The position numbers and the translations under genes are program-made. Under the pieces are notes generated by a model that worked only from the letters and a program-made list of their open reading frames with translations, made no database searches and had not been told where the DNA came from. This document shows positions 40,272 to 48,243 of a DNA stretch of 64,000 nucleotides, piece after piece. Source of the DNA: CBDDLD01 sp965230605 (lineage in GTDB: Bacteria > Bacteroidota > Bacteroidia > Flavobacteriales > Flavobacteriaceae); contig CBDDLD010000004.1 of the NCBI GenBank assembly GCA_965230605.1, forward strand, positions 930,001 through 994,000. Reading direction: 5' to 3'. Numbering within the stretch: the first letter of the stretch is position 1; every line of letters begins with the position of its first letter.

Positions 40272-41609
40272 ATGGCAAAGTTTGAACTTAAGTTACCTAA
40301 AATGGGAGAGAGTGTTGCGGAAGCAACAATAACATCATGGCTGAAAGAAGTAGGCGATACGATTGAGGCTGATGAAGCGGTTTTAGAAATCGCTACAGAT
40401 AAAGTAGATAGTGAAGTTCCTAGTGAAGTTGATGGTGTTTTAGTTGAAAAGCGATTCGATGTTGATGATGTTGTACAGGTAGGTCAGGTTATTGCTGTTA
40501 TTGAAACTGAAGCTGATGCCGCTACTGAAACGGCTCAACCAAAAGTAGAAAAGATACAAGAAGAAGCACCTACACCTCAAAAAGTTGTTGCCGAAGTTGC
40601 TCAAACTGTTGTAGCTGCTCAAGCTGCAGTTGCTACACCTGTATCTAGTGATGGTCGTTTTTACTCACCATTAGTTAAGAATATTGCTAAGAAAGAAGGC
40701 ATATCTCAAACCGAATTAGATGCCATAATAGGTACAGGAAAAGATCAACGTGTGACTAAAAATGATATTCTGGCATATTTAGGCAATAGAAATACAAATG
40801 TTGTTACTGAGCCTGAAGTTTCGATGCCAGCAGAGGTTAAATCAGAACCAACACCTGTTAAAGAAAAAGTGGTTGAAGAGACACCGGTAGTTTCAGGCGG
40901 AGATGACGAAATTATCGAAATGACACGAATGGGGAAATTGATCTCTAAACACATGGTAGATTCAATTCAGACATCGGCTCATGTACAGTCATTCATTGAA
41001 GCAGATGTAACTAACATATGGAATTGGAGAAAGAAAGTTAAAGACGATTTTAAAAAGCGTGAAGGTGAGAACTTAACGTTTACACCAATATTCATGGAAG
41101 CTGTAGCAAAAGCACTGAGAGATTATCCAATGATGAATATTTCAGTCCAAGGTGATAAAATCATAAAGAAAAAGAATATTAACCTTGGAATGGCTGCTGC
41201 TCTTCCGGATGGCAATCTTATTGTACCGGTGATTAAAAATGCAGATCAACTTAACTTGCTAGGTATGGCAAAACAAGTTAACGATCTAGCCAATAGAGCC
41301 AGAATAAACAAGCTTAATCCAGACGATATTCAAGATGGAACCTATACTGTGACAAATGTTGGAACATTTGGTAGTATTATGGGGACTCCTATAATAAATC
41401 AACCACAAGTAGGTATTTTAGCATTAGGTGCTATACGAAAAGTACCAGCAGTAATAGAGACCTCAGAAGGTGACTTCATTGGTATTCGATACAGAATGTT
41501 TATGTCTCACTCTTATGATCACCGTGTTGTTAATGGTGCTCTAGGAGGGCAATTCGTTAAAGCCGTAAAAGACTATTTAGAAGCTTGGGACATTAATAGA
41601 GAAATATAA
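40272..41609 (+). CDS. 2-oxo-acid dehydrogenase E2 (lipoyl acyltransferase)
   Basis: 445 residues in the usual order: lipoyl domain (1-80, lipoyl lysine K44 in EIATDKVDSEV), Pro/Ala linker, E3-binding domain (about 130-172, KNIAKKEGISQTELDAI), second linker and the catalytic domain. The active-site motif reads SYDHRVVNG (H in DHRVV), where D is replaced by N relative to HxxxDG. E2 transfers acyl groups to CoA in pyruvate, oxoglutarate or branched-chain complexes; the single lipoyl domain suggests the branched-chain (bkd) or a related complex, an inference. A terminator 16 bases downstream isolates it. Confidence 0.9.
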   Translation: MAKFELKLPKMGESVAEATITSWLKEVGDTIEADEAVLEIATDKVDSEVPSEVDGVLVEKRFDVDDVVQVGQVIAVIETEADAATETAQPKVEKIQEEAPTPQKVVAEVAQTVVAAQAAVATPVSSDGRFYSPLVKNIAKKEGISQTELDAIIGTGKDQRVTKNDILAYLGNRNTNVVTEPEVSMPAEVKSEPTPVKEKVVEETPVVSGGDDEIIEMTRMGKLISKHMVDSIQTSAHVQSFIEADVTNIWNWRKKVKDDFKKREGENLTFTPIFMEAVAKALRDYPMMNISVQGDKIIKKKNINLGMAAALPDGNLIVPVIKNADQLNLLGMAKQVNDLANRARINKLNPDDIQDGTYTVTNVGTFGSIMGTPIINQPQVGILALGAIRKVPAVIETSEGDFIGIRYRMFMSHSYDHRVVNGALGGQFVKAVKDYLEAWDINREI

Positions 41610-41624
41610 TTTGTAGATCATAAT

Positions 41625-41655
41625 AAAAGCCTTGAAATTCTAATCAAGGCTTTTT
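41625..41655 (+). terminator. Terminator of the E2 gene
   Basis: AAAAGCCTTGA (41625-41635) / AATTCTAA / TCAAGGCTTTT (41644-41654) then T, an 11-bp stem with U-run, between the E2 and the exonuclease genes. Confidence 0.9.
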
Positions 41656-41689
41656 AATATATGTATCTTTACGCTTTAATTATTACAAT

Positions 41690-42466
41690 ATGCAATTAAA
41701 CTTAACCAAGCCTATTTGTTTCTTTGATTTAGAGACCACAGGAATTAATATTTCTGCAGATAGGATTGTTGAGATTTCTATACTTAAAGTTCATCCTAAT
41801 GGTAAAGAAGAACGTTATACAGAGCGTGTAAACCCTACCATACCTATTCCTCCCGAAGTTACCAAAGTTCATGGCATTTCTGATGCCGATGTTGTAGATA
41901 AACCAACATTTAAAGAGCTTGCAAAAGAAGTTCATAACCTTATTAAAGATTCAGACTTAGCGGGTTTTAACTCTAACAGGTTTGATATTCCGCTATTGGC
42001 CGAAGAAATGTTGAGAGCTGATGTGGATTTTGATATGAAAAACAGATTGGCAGTAGATGTGCAGACCATATTTCATAAGATGGAACAACGCACATTAAGT
42101 GCTGCGTATAAATTTTACTGTGATAAGAATTTAGAAGATGCTCATAGTGCCGAAGCAGATACCAATGCAACCTACGAGGTGCTAAAAGCACAATTAGATC
42201 GTTATGACAGCCTGGAGAATAATATGAAGTTTTTATCTGAATTTAGCTCGCGTAAAAAATTTGCTGACTTTGCTGGGTTTCTCATTTATAACAAAAAAGG
42301 TGAAGAATGTTTCTCTTTTGGGAAACACAAAGGTAAATCTGTTGTTGAGGTTCTAGAACAAGAACCGGGCTATTTTGGGTGGTTACTAAATGCAGATTTC
42401 CCATTATATACTAAGAAAGTCCTCACAGCTATAAAACTACGTCAGTTTAATAATAAATTGCTTTAA
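41690..42466 (+). CDS. 3'-5' exonuclease (DnaQ/DEDDh type) with C-terminal extension
   Basis: 258 residues. The DEDDh exonuclease domain has ICFFDLETTGINISADRIVE (D13, E15), NLAGFNSNRFDIPLLAEEM-like Exo II, and LEDAHSAEADTNATYEVL (Exo III with H and D). It is like the epsilon proofreading subunit of DNA polymerase III but with a C-terminal module (ECFSFGKHKGKSVVEVLEQ, GYFGWLLNADFPLYTKK) that I recognise as the extension seen in stand-alone Bacteroidota exonucleases, function unknown. The next gene starts 5 bases later. Confidence 0.88.
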   Translation: MQLNLTKPICFFDLETTGINISADRIVEISILKVHPNGKEERYTERVNPTIPIPPEVTKVHGISDADVVDKPTFKELAKEVHNLIKDSDLAGFNSNRFDIPLLAEEMLRADVDFDMKNRLAVDVQTIFHKMEQRTLSAAYKFYCDKNLEDAHSAEADTNATYEVLKAQLDRYDSLENNMKFLSEFSSRKKFADFAGFLIYNKKGEECFSFGKHKGKSVVEVLEQEPGYFGWLLNADFPLYTKKVLTAIKLRQFNNKLL

Positions 42467-42471
42467 AAACT

Positions 42472-43083
42472 ATGAAGCTTATTTGTATAGGACGTAATTA
42501 TGCTAAGCATATAGAGGAATTAGAGAATGAAAGGCCAACAGACCCGGTAATATTTCTAAAGCCAGATACGGCAATCTTACTTAAGAAACAACCTTTCTTT
42601 ATACCTGACTTTTCTGATGATGTACACCATGAGGTAGAAGTATTAATTAAGATTAATAAGGTAGGGAAGTATATCAATAAAAAATATGCTCATAAGTACT
42701 ATGATGAAATAGGTTTAGGTATTGATTTTACTGCACGCGATCTTCAATCTCAGCTCAAGTCAAAAGGGCTGCCTTGGGAGAAAGCAAAAGCTTTTGATGG
42801 TGCAGCAGTCATAGGAAAATGGCTGCCAAAATCTGATTTCGATTCCATTAACAATATCAATTTCTCCTTAAAGAAGAACAACGATATCGTTCAGCAGGGG
42901 AATACCAGTCATATGCTATGGAAAATAGATGAGTTGATAGAATATGTCTCTAAATATTTTACTTTAAAAATTGGAGATATTATATTTACAGGCACTCCTG
43001 CAGGAGTTGGTAGGGTTATTGTAGATGATCAATTAAAAGGATATATTGAAGACAAAGAGCTGTTTTCTATCAAAATAAAATAA
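42472..43083 (+). CDS. Fumarylacetoacetate hydrolase-family protein
   Basis: 203 residues, a typical small FAH-family member. Start MKLICIGRNYAKHIEELENE, metal-ligand motif HHEVEVLIKINKVGK (about 57-70), GIDFTARDLQSQLKSKGLPWEKAKAFDG as the substrate-binding region, and FTGTPAGVGRV near the end. The family hydrolyses C-C bonds in beta-diketo acids or acts as oxaloacetate decarboxylase/acylpyruvase (human FAHD1-like), the latter being the likely match here. In a tight rightward run with the exonuclease, Hpt and cinA genes. Confidence 0.9.
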   Translation: MKLICIGRNYAKHIEELENERPTDPVIFLKPDTAILLKKQPFFIPDFSDDVHHEVEVLIKINKVGKYINKKYAHKYYDEIGLGIDFTARDLQSQLKSKGLPWEKAKAFDGAAVIGKWLPKSDFDSINNINFSLKKNNDIVQQGNTSHMLWKIDELIEYVSKYFTLKIGDIIFTGTPAGVGRVIVDDQLKGYIEDKELFSIKIK

Positions 43084-43425
43084 ATGGAACAATACTATAA
43101 GTTAGAACGTGTTCGTGAAATGGCAGATAACGATGAAGAGTTTGTTGCTGCATTAGCAGCTGCTTTTTTAGAAGAAGTCCCTCTAGATGCAGAGCGTCTA
43201 AAAAATGCTGTGGCTGAAGAAGATTATTACGAAGCGTATCAAGCTGCTCACAAAATGAAACCCACAGTAGATTTATTCGAACTTGGCGTTCTGGACCTGT
43301 TAATCGAAGTGCAAGATTGGGGTAAGTTTGAGCAAACAGAAAAAAATGTAGATAGTCAACTTCAAGCTGTACTAACAGCTGTAGAAAATGCTTCCAACGA
43401 GATTAGAGCAGATTTTAATTTATAA
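43084..43425 (+). CDS. Hpt-domain phosphotransfer protein
   Basis: 113 residues forming one four-helix Hpt bundle. The phosphoacceptor motif is QAAHKMKPTVDLFEL, with H56 and the usual K58; the N-terminal helix has ADNDEEFVAALAAAFLEEVP. Hpt proteins carry a phosphate between a hybrid histidine kinase and a response regulator. No kinase or regulator is next to it, so its partners lie elsewhere. It begins directly after the FAH gene stop codon and shares a TAATG stop/start overlap with cinA, implying strong coupling. Confidence 0.88.
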   Translation: MEQYYKLERVREMADNDEEFVAALAAAFLEEVPLDAERLKNAVAEEDYYEAYQAAHKMKPTVDLFELGVLDLLIEVQDWGKFEQTEKNVDSQLQAVLTAVENASNEIRADFNL

Positions 43426-44672
43426 TGCAAGCAGAAATAATCACTATTGGCGATGAAATTCTCATAGGCCAAATTATTGATACAAATTCAGCATTCTTAG
43501 GAAAAACCCTTAACAAGATTGGGGTTTCTATTTATCAAATTACATCCGTACAGGACGATAAATTACATATTCTTAAGGCTCTTGAAGAAGCTGAGCATAA
43601 TGCTGATATCATTATTGTAACTGGTGGACTAGGGCCAACCAAAGACGACATAACCAAACGTACATTGTGCGAATATTTTAATGATCATCTGATCGAAAAT
43701 AAAGATGTACTAGCCAATGTAGAGGCATTATTCTCAAGGTATATAAGTACACCCATATCTGATATTAATAAGCAACAAGCTTTAGTACCATCTAAAGCCA
43801 CTGTACTTATGAATCGTTATGGAACAGCGCCTGGAATGTGGTTAGAACGAAATGGTAAAGTATTTGTCTCTTTACCAGGTGTGCCTTATGAAATGAAAGC
43901 TCTTATTACAGGCGATGTACTACCAAAGCTGCGTGAGAAGTTCCATTTTCCATTTATAATGCACAAAACGGTGCTAACTTATGGATTAGGTGAAAGTGCT
44001 ATCGCTAATAGAATAGAGGCATGGGAAGATGCTTTACCTGAATTTATAAAGTTAGCCTACCTCCCAAATTTGGGAAAGGTAAGATTGCGCTTATCAGCAA
44101 AAGCCATGGATAGAACCATAGTGGAAGCTGAAATGGAAAAGCAGTTGCAGCTATTATTACCTCAAATCGAAGACATCTTTGTTGGTTTTGAAGAGGATAA
44201 ATCTATTGAAGCGATCATTGGAATGCAATTAACACAGCAAGGGAAAACACTCTCTATAGCTGAAAGTTGTACAGGAGGAAATATTGCTAAAGCATTCACA
44301 GCCAATGCCGGAGCATCAAAATATTTTAAAGGAAGCGTTGTGAGCTATGCTACAGAAAGTAAGACTGATATACTTGATGTAAGTACTAAAATTATTGATG
44401 AGCATTCCGTAGTGAGTAAAGAAGTTGCTGAAGCCATGGCTTTAGGCGCTCAACAGCTGTTTAAAACAGATTTTGCATTGAGTACTACTGGTAATGCCGG
44501 GCCAAGTAAGGGCGACTCTGATGCTGAAGTAGGTACGGTATGGATTGCTTTAGCTACAGAAAACGGTGTTATATCTGAACAATTTAATTTTGGTAATCAT
44601 AGAGAGAAAGTCATTATGAGAGCAACAAATAAAGCTTTCGAAATGCTACAAAAAGAAATTTTAAAAAAGTAG
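43425..44672 (+). CDS. cinA: CinA-family protein (nicotinamide-nucleotide amidase / pyrophosphatase)
   Basis: 415 residues, full length. The N-terminal MoCF_biosynth/COG1058 domain (EIITIGDEILIGQIIDTNSAF, TGGLGPTKDDITKRTL, SLPGVPYEMKALI) is the ADP-ribose/NAD-related pyrophosphatase half, and the C-terminal amidase domain has SIAESCTGGNIAKAFT and LSTTGNAGPSKGDSDAEVGTV. CinA recycles pyridine nucleotides and is named for competence induction in Gram-positives. The start overlaps the Hpt stop by one base. The run of co-directed genes ends here before the rpmB promoter. Confidence 0.94.
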   Translation: MQAEIITIGDEILIGQIIDTNSAFLGKTLNKIGVSIYQITSVQDDKLHILKALEEAEHNADIIIVTGGLGPTKDDITKRTLCEYFNDHLIENKDVLANVEALFSRYISTPISDINKQQALVPSKATVLMNRYGTAPGMWLERNGKVFVSLPGVPYEMKALITGDVLPKLREKFHFPFIMHKTVLTYGLGESAIANRIEAWEDALPEFIKLAYLPNLGKVRLRLSAKAMDRTIVEAEMEKQLQLLLPQIEDIFVGFEEDKSIEAIIGMQLTQQGKTLSIAESCTGGNIAKAFTANAGASKYFKGSVVSYATESKTDILDVSTKIIDEHSVVSKEVAEAMALGAQQLFKTDFALSTTGNAGPSKGDSDAEVGTVWIALATENGVISEQFNFGNHREKVIMRATNKAFEMLQKEILKK

Positions 44673-44681
44673 AGTTTTAAG

Positions 44682-44712
44682 TTTGCTGAAACATAAAGTT
44701 TTACTAAATTTG
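44682..44712 (+). promoter_or_regulatory. Consensus promoter of the rpmB operon
   Basis: TTTG (44682-44685), 19 bases, TAAATTTG (44705-44712): a perfect match to the Bacteroidota -33/-7 promoter. The start site would be near 44719, giving an about 78-base leader before rpmB. Confidence 0.8.
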
Positions 44713-44718
44713 CACCCT

Positions 44719-44759
44719 GTTTTGAAATATCCATAGATGGATGTTTAATTTATCAAAAC
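44719..44759 (+). promoter_or_regulatory. Structured 5' leader of rpmB
   Basis: Nested inverted repeats lie right after the predicted start site: GTTTTGA (44719-44725) with TCAAAAC (44753-44759) outside, and ATCCAT-AG-ATGGAT (44729-44742) inside. Ribosomal-protein leaders often bind their own product; such control is inferred from the structure alone. Confidence 0.45.
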
Positions 44760-44796
44760 TTAACAGAAAGAAATAACATACCTAAAGTTAGAAAAG

Positions 44797-45033
44797 ATGT
44801 CAAGAGTTTGTGAACTTACTGGGAAAAAAGCAATGGTTGGGAACAACGTTTCTCACGCCATGAATAAAACGAAGCGCAAGTTTGATGCAAATTTAGTCAA
44901 GAAGCGTTTTTACATTCCTGAAGAAGATAAATGGGTAACGTTAAAAGTATCTACTTCTGCATTAAAGACTATCAATAAAATTGGTATCTCTGCGGCATTA
45001 AAAGAAGCTAGAGCTAAAGGATTTTATAAATAA
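44797..45033 (+). CDS. rpmB: 50S ribosomal protein bL28
   Basis: 78 residues, starting MSRVCELTGKKAMVGNNVSH and ending LKEARAKGFYK, the standard bL28 sequence. It binds 23S rRNA near the E site. First gene of the rpmB-rpmG-DUF4295 operon, with a perfect promoter upstream and a structured leader. The Cys near the N-terminus (C5) is single, so this is the zinc-free form. Confidence 0.97.
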   Translation: MSRVCELTGKKAMVGNNVSHAMNKTKRKFDANLVKKRFYIPEEDKWVTLKVSTSALKTINKIGISAALKEARAKGFYK

Positions 45034-45059
45034 AAGCATTAAGCTAAAGTATAGTTACA

Positions 45060-45242
45060 ATGGCAAAGAAAGGAAATAGAATACAAGTTATCTTAGAGTG
45101 CACAGAGCACAAAGCTTCTGGTCAACCAGGAACTTCAAGATATATTACAACTAAGAATAAGAAGAATACGCCAGATAGATTAGAGATTAAAAAGTTTAAT
45201 CCTATCCTTAAGCGTATGACAGTACATAAAGAGATAAAATAA
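45060..45242 (+). CDS. rpmG: 50S ribosomal protein bL33
   Basis: 60 residues, MAKKGNRIQVILECTEHKAS to MTVHKEIK, with the signature RYITTKNKKNTPDRLEIKKF. It has one Cys only, so no zinc ribbon (C- form). It lies 26 bases after rpmB and 6 bases before the DUF4295 gene, an arrangement typical of this phylum. Confidence 0.97.
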   Translation: MAKKGNRIQVILECTEHKASGQPGTSRYITTKNKKNTPDRLEIKKFNPILKRMTVHKEIK

Positions 45243-45248
45243 GAAATC

Positions 45249-45401
45249 ATGGCAAAGAAATCAGTAGCATCATTACAAACAGGATCAAAGCGTTTGACAA
45301 AAGCTATTAAAATGGTGAAGTCTCCAAAAACAGGGGCCTACACATTTGTAGAGTCAGTAATGGCTCCGGAATATGTCAATGACTTTTTAAAGAAAAAATA
45401 A
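45249..45401 (+). CDS. DUF4295 protein (Bacteroidota-specific ribosome-associated protein)
   Basis: A 50-residue basic protein (MAKKSVASLQTGSKRLTKAI, then KMVKSPKTGAYTFVESVMAP and EYVNDFLKKK). It starts 6 bases after rpmG and is the third gene of the L28-L33 operon; the same triplet occurs throughout Bacteroidota. From memory, the Flavobacterium ribosome structure contains such a lineage-specific protein (named bL38); I have not been able to check that. Terminator at 45427-45456 follows. Confidence 0.88.
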   Translation: MAKKSVASLQTGSKRLTKAIKMVKSPKTGAYTFVESVMAPEYVNDFLKKK

Positions 45402-45426
45402 GCTTTATTTATATAAAGATGCAATG

Positions 45427-45456
45427 AAACTGCTTTCGTTTGAAAGCAGTTTTTTT
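45427..45456 (+). terminator. Terminator of the rpmB operon
   Basis: AAACTGCTTTC (45427-45437) / GTTT / GAAAGCAGTTT (45442-45452) followed by T's; perfect 11-bp stem. It separates the ribosomal-protein operon from ftsY. Confidence 0.92.
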
Positions 45457-45540
45457 ATGGCTATATTTGAGACCACCTGACAAGGTTGCAGTAAAATTTT
45501 TAGGCAAGGTTGTTGCACACCACAAAGCAAATAAATGTAA

Positions 45541-46494
45541 ATGGGATTATTTAAAAACATATTCTCTTCTGAAAAGAAAGAGACTTTAGATAAGGGGCTA
45601 GAAAAATCAAAAACATCATTTTTTACCAAACTTAATAAAGCAGTTGCCGGAAAGTCAAAAGTTGATGATGACGTTTTAGACAATTTAGAAGAAGTTTTGG
45701 TGACTAGTGATGTAGGCGTAGATACAACACTTAAAGTGATTGAGCGTATCGAAGAGCGTGTAGCCAAAGATAAATACTTAGGAACTTCAGAATTAAATCA
45801 AATATTAAGAGAAGAAATTGCAGCGTTACTTTCTGAAACCAATAGTGGTGAAGATTCTGAGTTTACAATTCCGGAAGGTAAGAAACCACATGTCATTATG
45901 GTGGTAGGTGTTAATGGTGTCGGTAAAACCACAACCATTGGAAAGCTGGCTTATCAGTTTAAAAAGCAAGGACTAAAAGTAATGTTAGGAGCTGCAGATA
46001 CCTTTAGGGCTGCTGCCATTGATCAGTTGCAAGTATGGGCAGATCGAGTAGATGTACCTATCGTTAAGCAAAGCATGGGTAGTGACCCAGCTTCAGTTGC
46101 TTTTGATACTTTACAGAGCGCAGTGAATAGTGATATTGACGTTGTTATTATCGATACCGCTGGTAGATTACACAACAAAGTAAACCTAATGAATGAACTG
46201 ACCAAAGTAAAGCGTGTGATGCAAAAGGTGGTTGAAGATACACCTAATGACGTATTATTAGTTTTAGATGGCTCAACAGGCCAAAACGCTTTTGAACAAG
46301 CTAAGCAGTTTACTGCAGCAACAGAGGTGTCATCTTTAGCTGTGACCAAGCTAGATGGCACAGCAAAAGGTGGTGTGGTTATAGGAATCAGTGATCAGTT
46401 CCAAATTCCTGTAAAATACATTGGTGTAGGTGAAGGTATTGAAGATCTTCAGGTATTCAATAAATACGAGTTTGTAGATTCTTTTTTCAAATAG
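45541..46494 (+). CDS. ftsY: Signal-recognition-particle receptor FtsY
   Basis: 317 residues, with a short N-terminal part instead of the long acidic A domain of enterobacteria. The N domain (KTSFFTKLNKAVAGKSKVDD onward) is followed by the SRP GTPase domain: P-loop GVNGVGKTTTIGKLA, the insertion-box DTFRAAAIDQLQVWADR, DTAGRLHNKVNLMNEL and TKLDGTAKGGVV. FtsY docks SRP-ribosome complexes at the membrane for co-translational insertion. It stands after the rpmB operon terminator, so it has its own promoter or depends on read-through. Confidence 0.96.
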   Translation: MGLFKNIFSSEKKETLDKGLEKSKTSFFTKLNKAVAGKSKVDDDVLDNLEEVLVTSDVGVDTTLKVIERIEERVAKDKYLGTSELNQILREEIAALLSETNSGEDSEFTIPEGKKPHVIMVVGVNGVGKTTTIGKLAYQFKKQGLKVMLGAADTFRAAAIDQLQVWADRVDVPIVKQSMGSDPASVAFDTLQSAVNSDIDVVIIDTAGRLHNKVNLMNELTKVKRVMQKVVEDTPNDVLLVLDGSTGQNAFEQAKQFTAATEVSSLAVTKLDGTAKGGVVIGISDQFQIPVKYIGVGEGIEDLQVFNKYEFVDSFFK

Positions 46495-46587
46495 TATAAA
46501 TTTTCATAATACTCTCATTTCCTTCCAAAGTGTTAATTTAATAGGAAGGACACGTGTATTTTAGTATTTTTAGGAAAAATACTAACC

Positions 46588-48243
46588 ATGCGCAAATACC
46601 TTTATTTCCTAGTCTTATTCATTATTTTTTCATGTAAAGAAAACCCTAAAGAAGCTGTTGAAACGGAAGAAGCTAATGATGACCTCAGTGCCATTTCAAC
46701 TAAAGATTTCAGAGAGTTTAAAGTCTTAGATTCAAAAAATCTTAGCAAAGCTGATATTTGGGCTGAAATCAATCCCCAGATGGAAGACTTTACGGAAGAT
46801 GACTATAATAGTTTAAAACCATTCATTCTTGAGCAAGATATTCCAACACTTCATCAAAATGTAATGGATGGGAAATTAAATTATGAAAGACTCACCAAAT
46901 TTTATTTGTACCGAATAAGGAAGTTTGATCGTGAAAATGACGCCTCATTAAATTCAGTAATAGCTGTAAACCCAAATGTAATTAGAGAAGCTATATCTAA
47001 GGATGAAAAACTAAGGCACATGGATATTACTAAAGAAGACCTTATTTATTCATTACATGGGATGCCAATTTTACTTAAGGATAACATTAATGCATCAGGC
47101 ATGGCTACAACAGCTGGTGCTGTAGCATTAAAAAACAATTTTGCAGAAGACGCCTATATTGTATCTCAGTTAAAATCTAAAGGCGCTTTAATACTAGGAA
47201 AAGCAAATTTGAGTGAATGGGCCTATTTCTTTTGTGGTCAATGCCCAAGTGGGTATAGTGCTATAGGAGGACAAACGTTAAACCCTTATGGGCGTCGCAT
47301 TATAGATACCGGAGGCTCCAGTTCAGGCAGTGGCGTATCTGTGGCTGCTAACTTTTGTGTTGCAGCTATTGGTAGCGAAACTTCTGGGTCTATACTTTCA
47401 CCTTCGAGTCAAAATTCTGTGGTAGGTTTAAAGCCAACTATCGGACTCGTCAGCAGAAGTGGTATTGTACCTATTTCATCTACTTTAGATACTGCAGGAC
47501 CAATGACTAAGAATGTTATCGATAATGCTATACTTTTAGACGCCATTTTCGGAGAAGATAAATCCGATAGTAAGTCATTTGAAATATTATGGGACAATGG
47601 ATTCTATTACAAGGACATAAAGCAAGCTTCATTAGAAGGGAAACGTTTTGGAGCACCAAAGCGACTCTATGAAGATTCATTATATGTACAAGCATTAGAA
47701 GTTCTGAAGCAACAAGGCGCTGAAATTATTCAAATTGAAGAACAACAACTAGGTTTACCTAATTTTTTAAGGCTGTTGAATTTAGATATGAAGAAGGATC
47801 TTCCTGCCTACATGGAAAATTATGCTAATGATGCTATTAGTATGCGAACGGTTGCCGATATGGTTGCTTTCAATTTAAAAGATTCTATACAAACCATGCC
47901 TTATGGGCAACGTTTATTTGATGGTATTGTTGCTGATGAAGGGGATGCCGAATTTCTAGAACGTATAAAAGATACCTTAAAAACGAATGGGAGGTTATAT
48001 TTTGATACTCCTATTGAAGAATTACAATTAGACGGGTTTTTATCTATTAATAATAGACATGCTGGCTTTGCTGCTGTTGCGGAGTACCCCGCCTTAACAG
48101 TACCTATGGGGTACACTAATGAAGGTGAACCAAAAGGATTAACTTTTATTTCAACGCGATTAAGGGAGAAGCAATTATTAGAGTGGGCATATGTGTATGA
48201 GCAGGCCTCAAAGAAGCGTGTTGCACCAAAGCACTATAATTAA
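46588..48243 (+). CDS. Amidase-signature lipoprotein
   Basis: 551 residues. A lipoprotein signal (FIIFSCKEN, Cys16) anchors it. The amidase-signature region has the Ser-cisSer-Lys triad: K164 in PILLKDNIN, the loop GGSSSGSG (242-249) and S268 in SETSGSI. The last motif is SETSGSI instead of the usual SDTGGSI, so the Gly before the nucleophile loop is altered but S268 stays. Family enzymes hydrolyse amides or peptides (fatty acid amides, GatA). Being surface/periplasmic, it more likely acts on external amides or cell-wall material than on tRNA. Its stop overlaps the convergent gene by 4 bases. Confidence 0.87.
   Translation: MRKYLYFLVLFIIFSCKENPKEAVETEEANDDLSAISTKDFREFKVLDSKNLSKADIWAEINPQMEDFTEDDYNSLKPFILEQDIPTLHQNVMDGKLNYERLTKFYLYRIRKFDRENDASLNSVIAVNPNVIREAISKDEKLRHMDITKEDLIYSLHGMPILLKDNINASGMATTAGAVALKNNFAEDAYIVSQLKSKGALILGKANLSEWAYFFCGQCPSGYSAIGGQTLNPYGRRIIDTGGSSSGSGVSVAANFCVAAIGSETSGSILSPSSQNSVVGLKPTIGLVSRSGIVPISSTLDTAGPMTKNVIDNAILLDAIFGEDKSDSKSFEILWDNGFYYKDIKQASLEGKRFGAPKRLYEDSLYVQALEVLKQQGAEIIQIEEQQLGLPNFLRLLNLDMKKDLPAYMENYANDAISMRTVADMVAFNLKDSIQTMPYGQRLFDGIVADEGDAEFLERIKDTLKTNGRLYFDTPIEELQLDGFLSINNRHAGFAAVAEYPALTVPMGYTNEGEPKGLTFISTRLREKQLLEWAYVYEQASKKRVAPKHYN

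Noticed and set aside
46495..46587. CCTTCC / GGAAGG inverted repeat after ftsY as a terminator
   Set aside because: Only 6-bp arms with a loop of about 19 bases and no T-run after the second arm.
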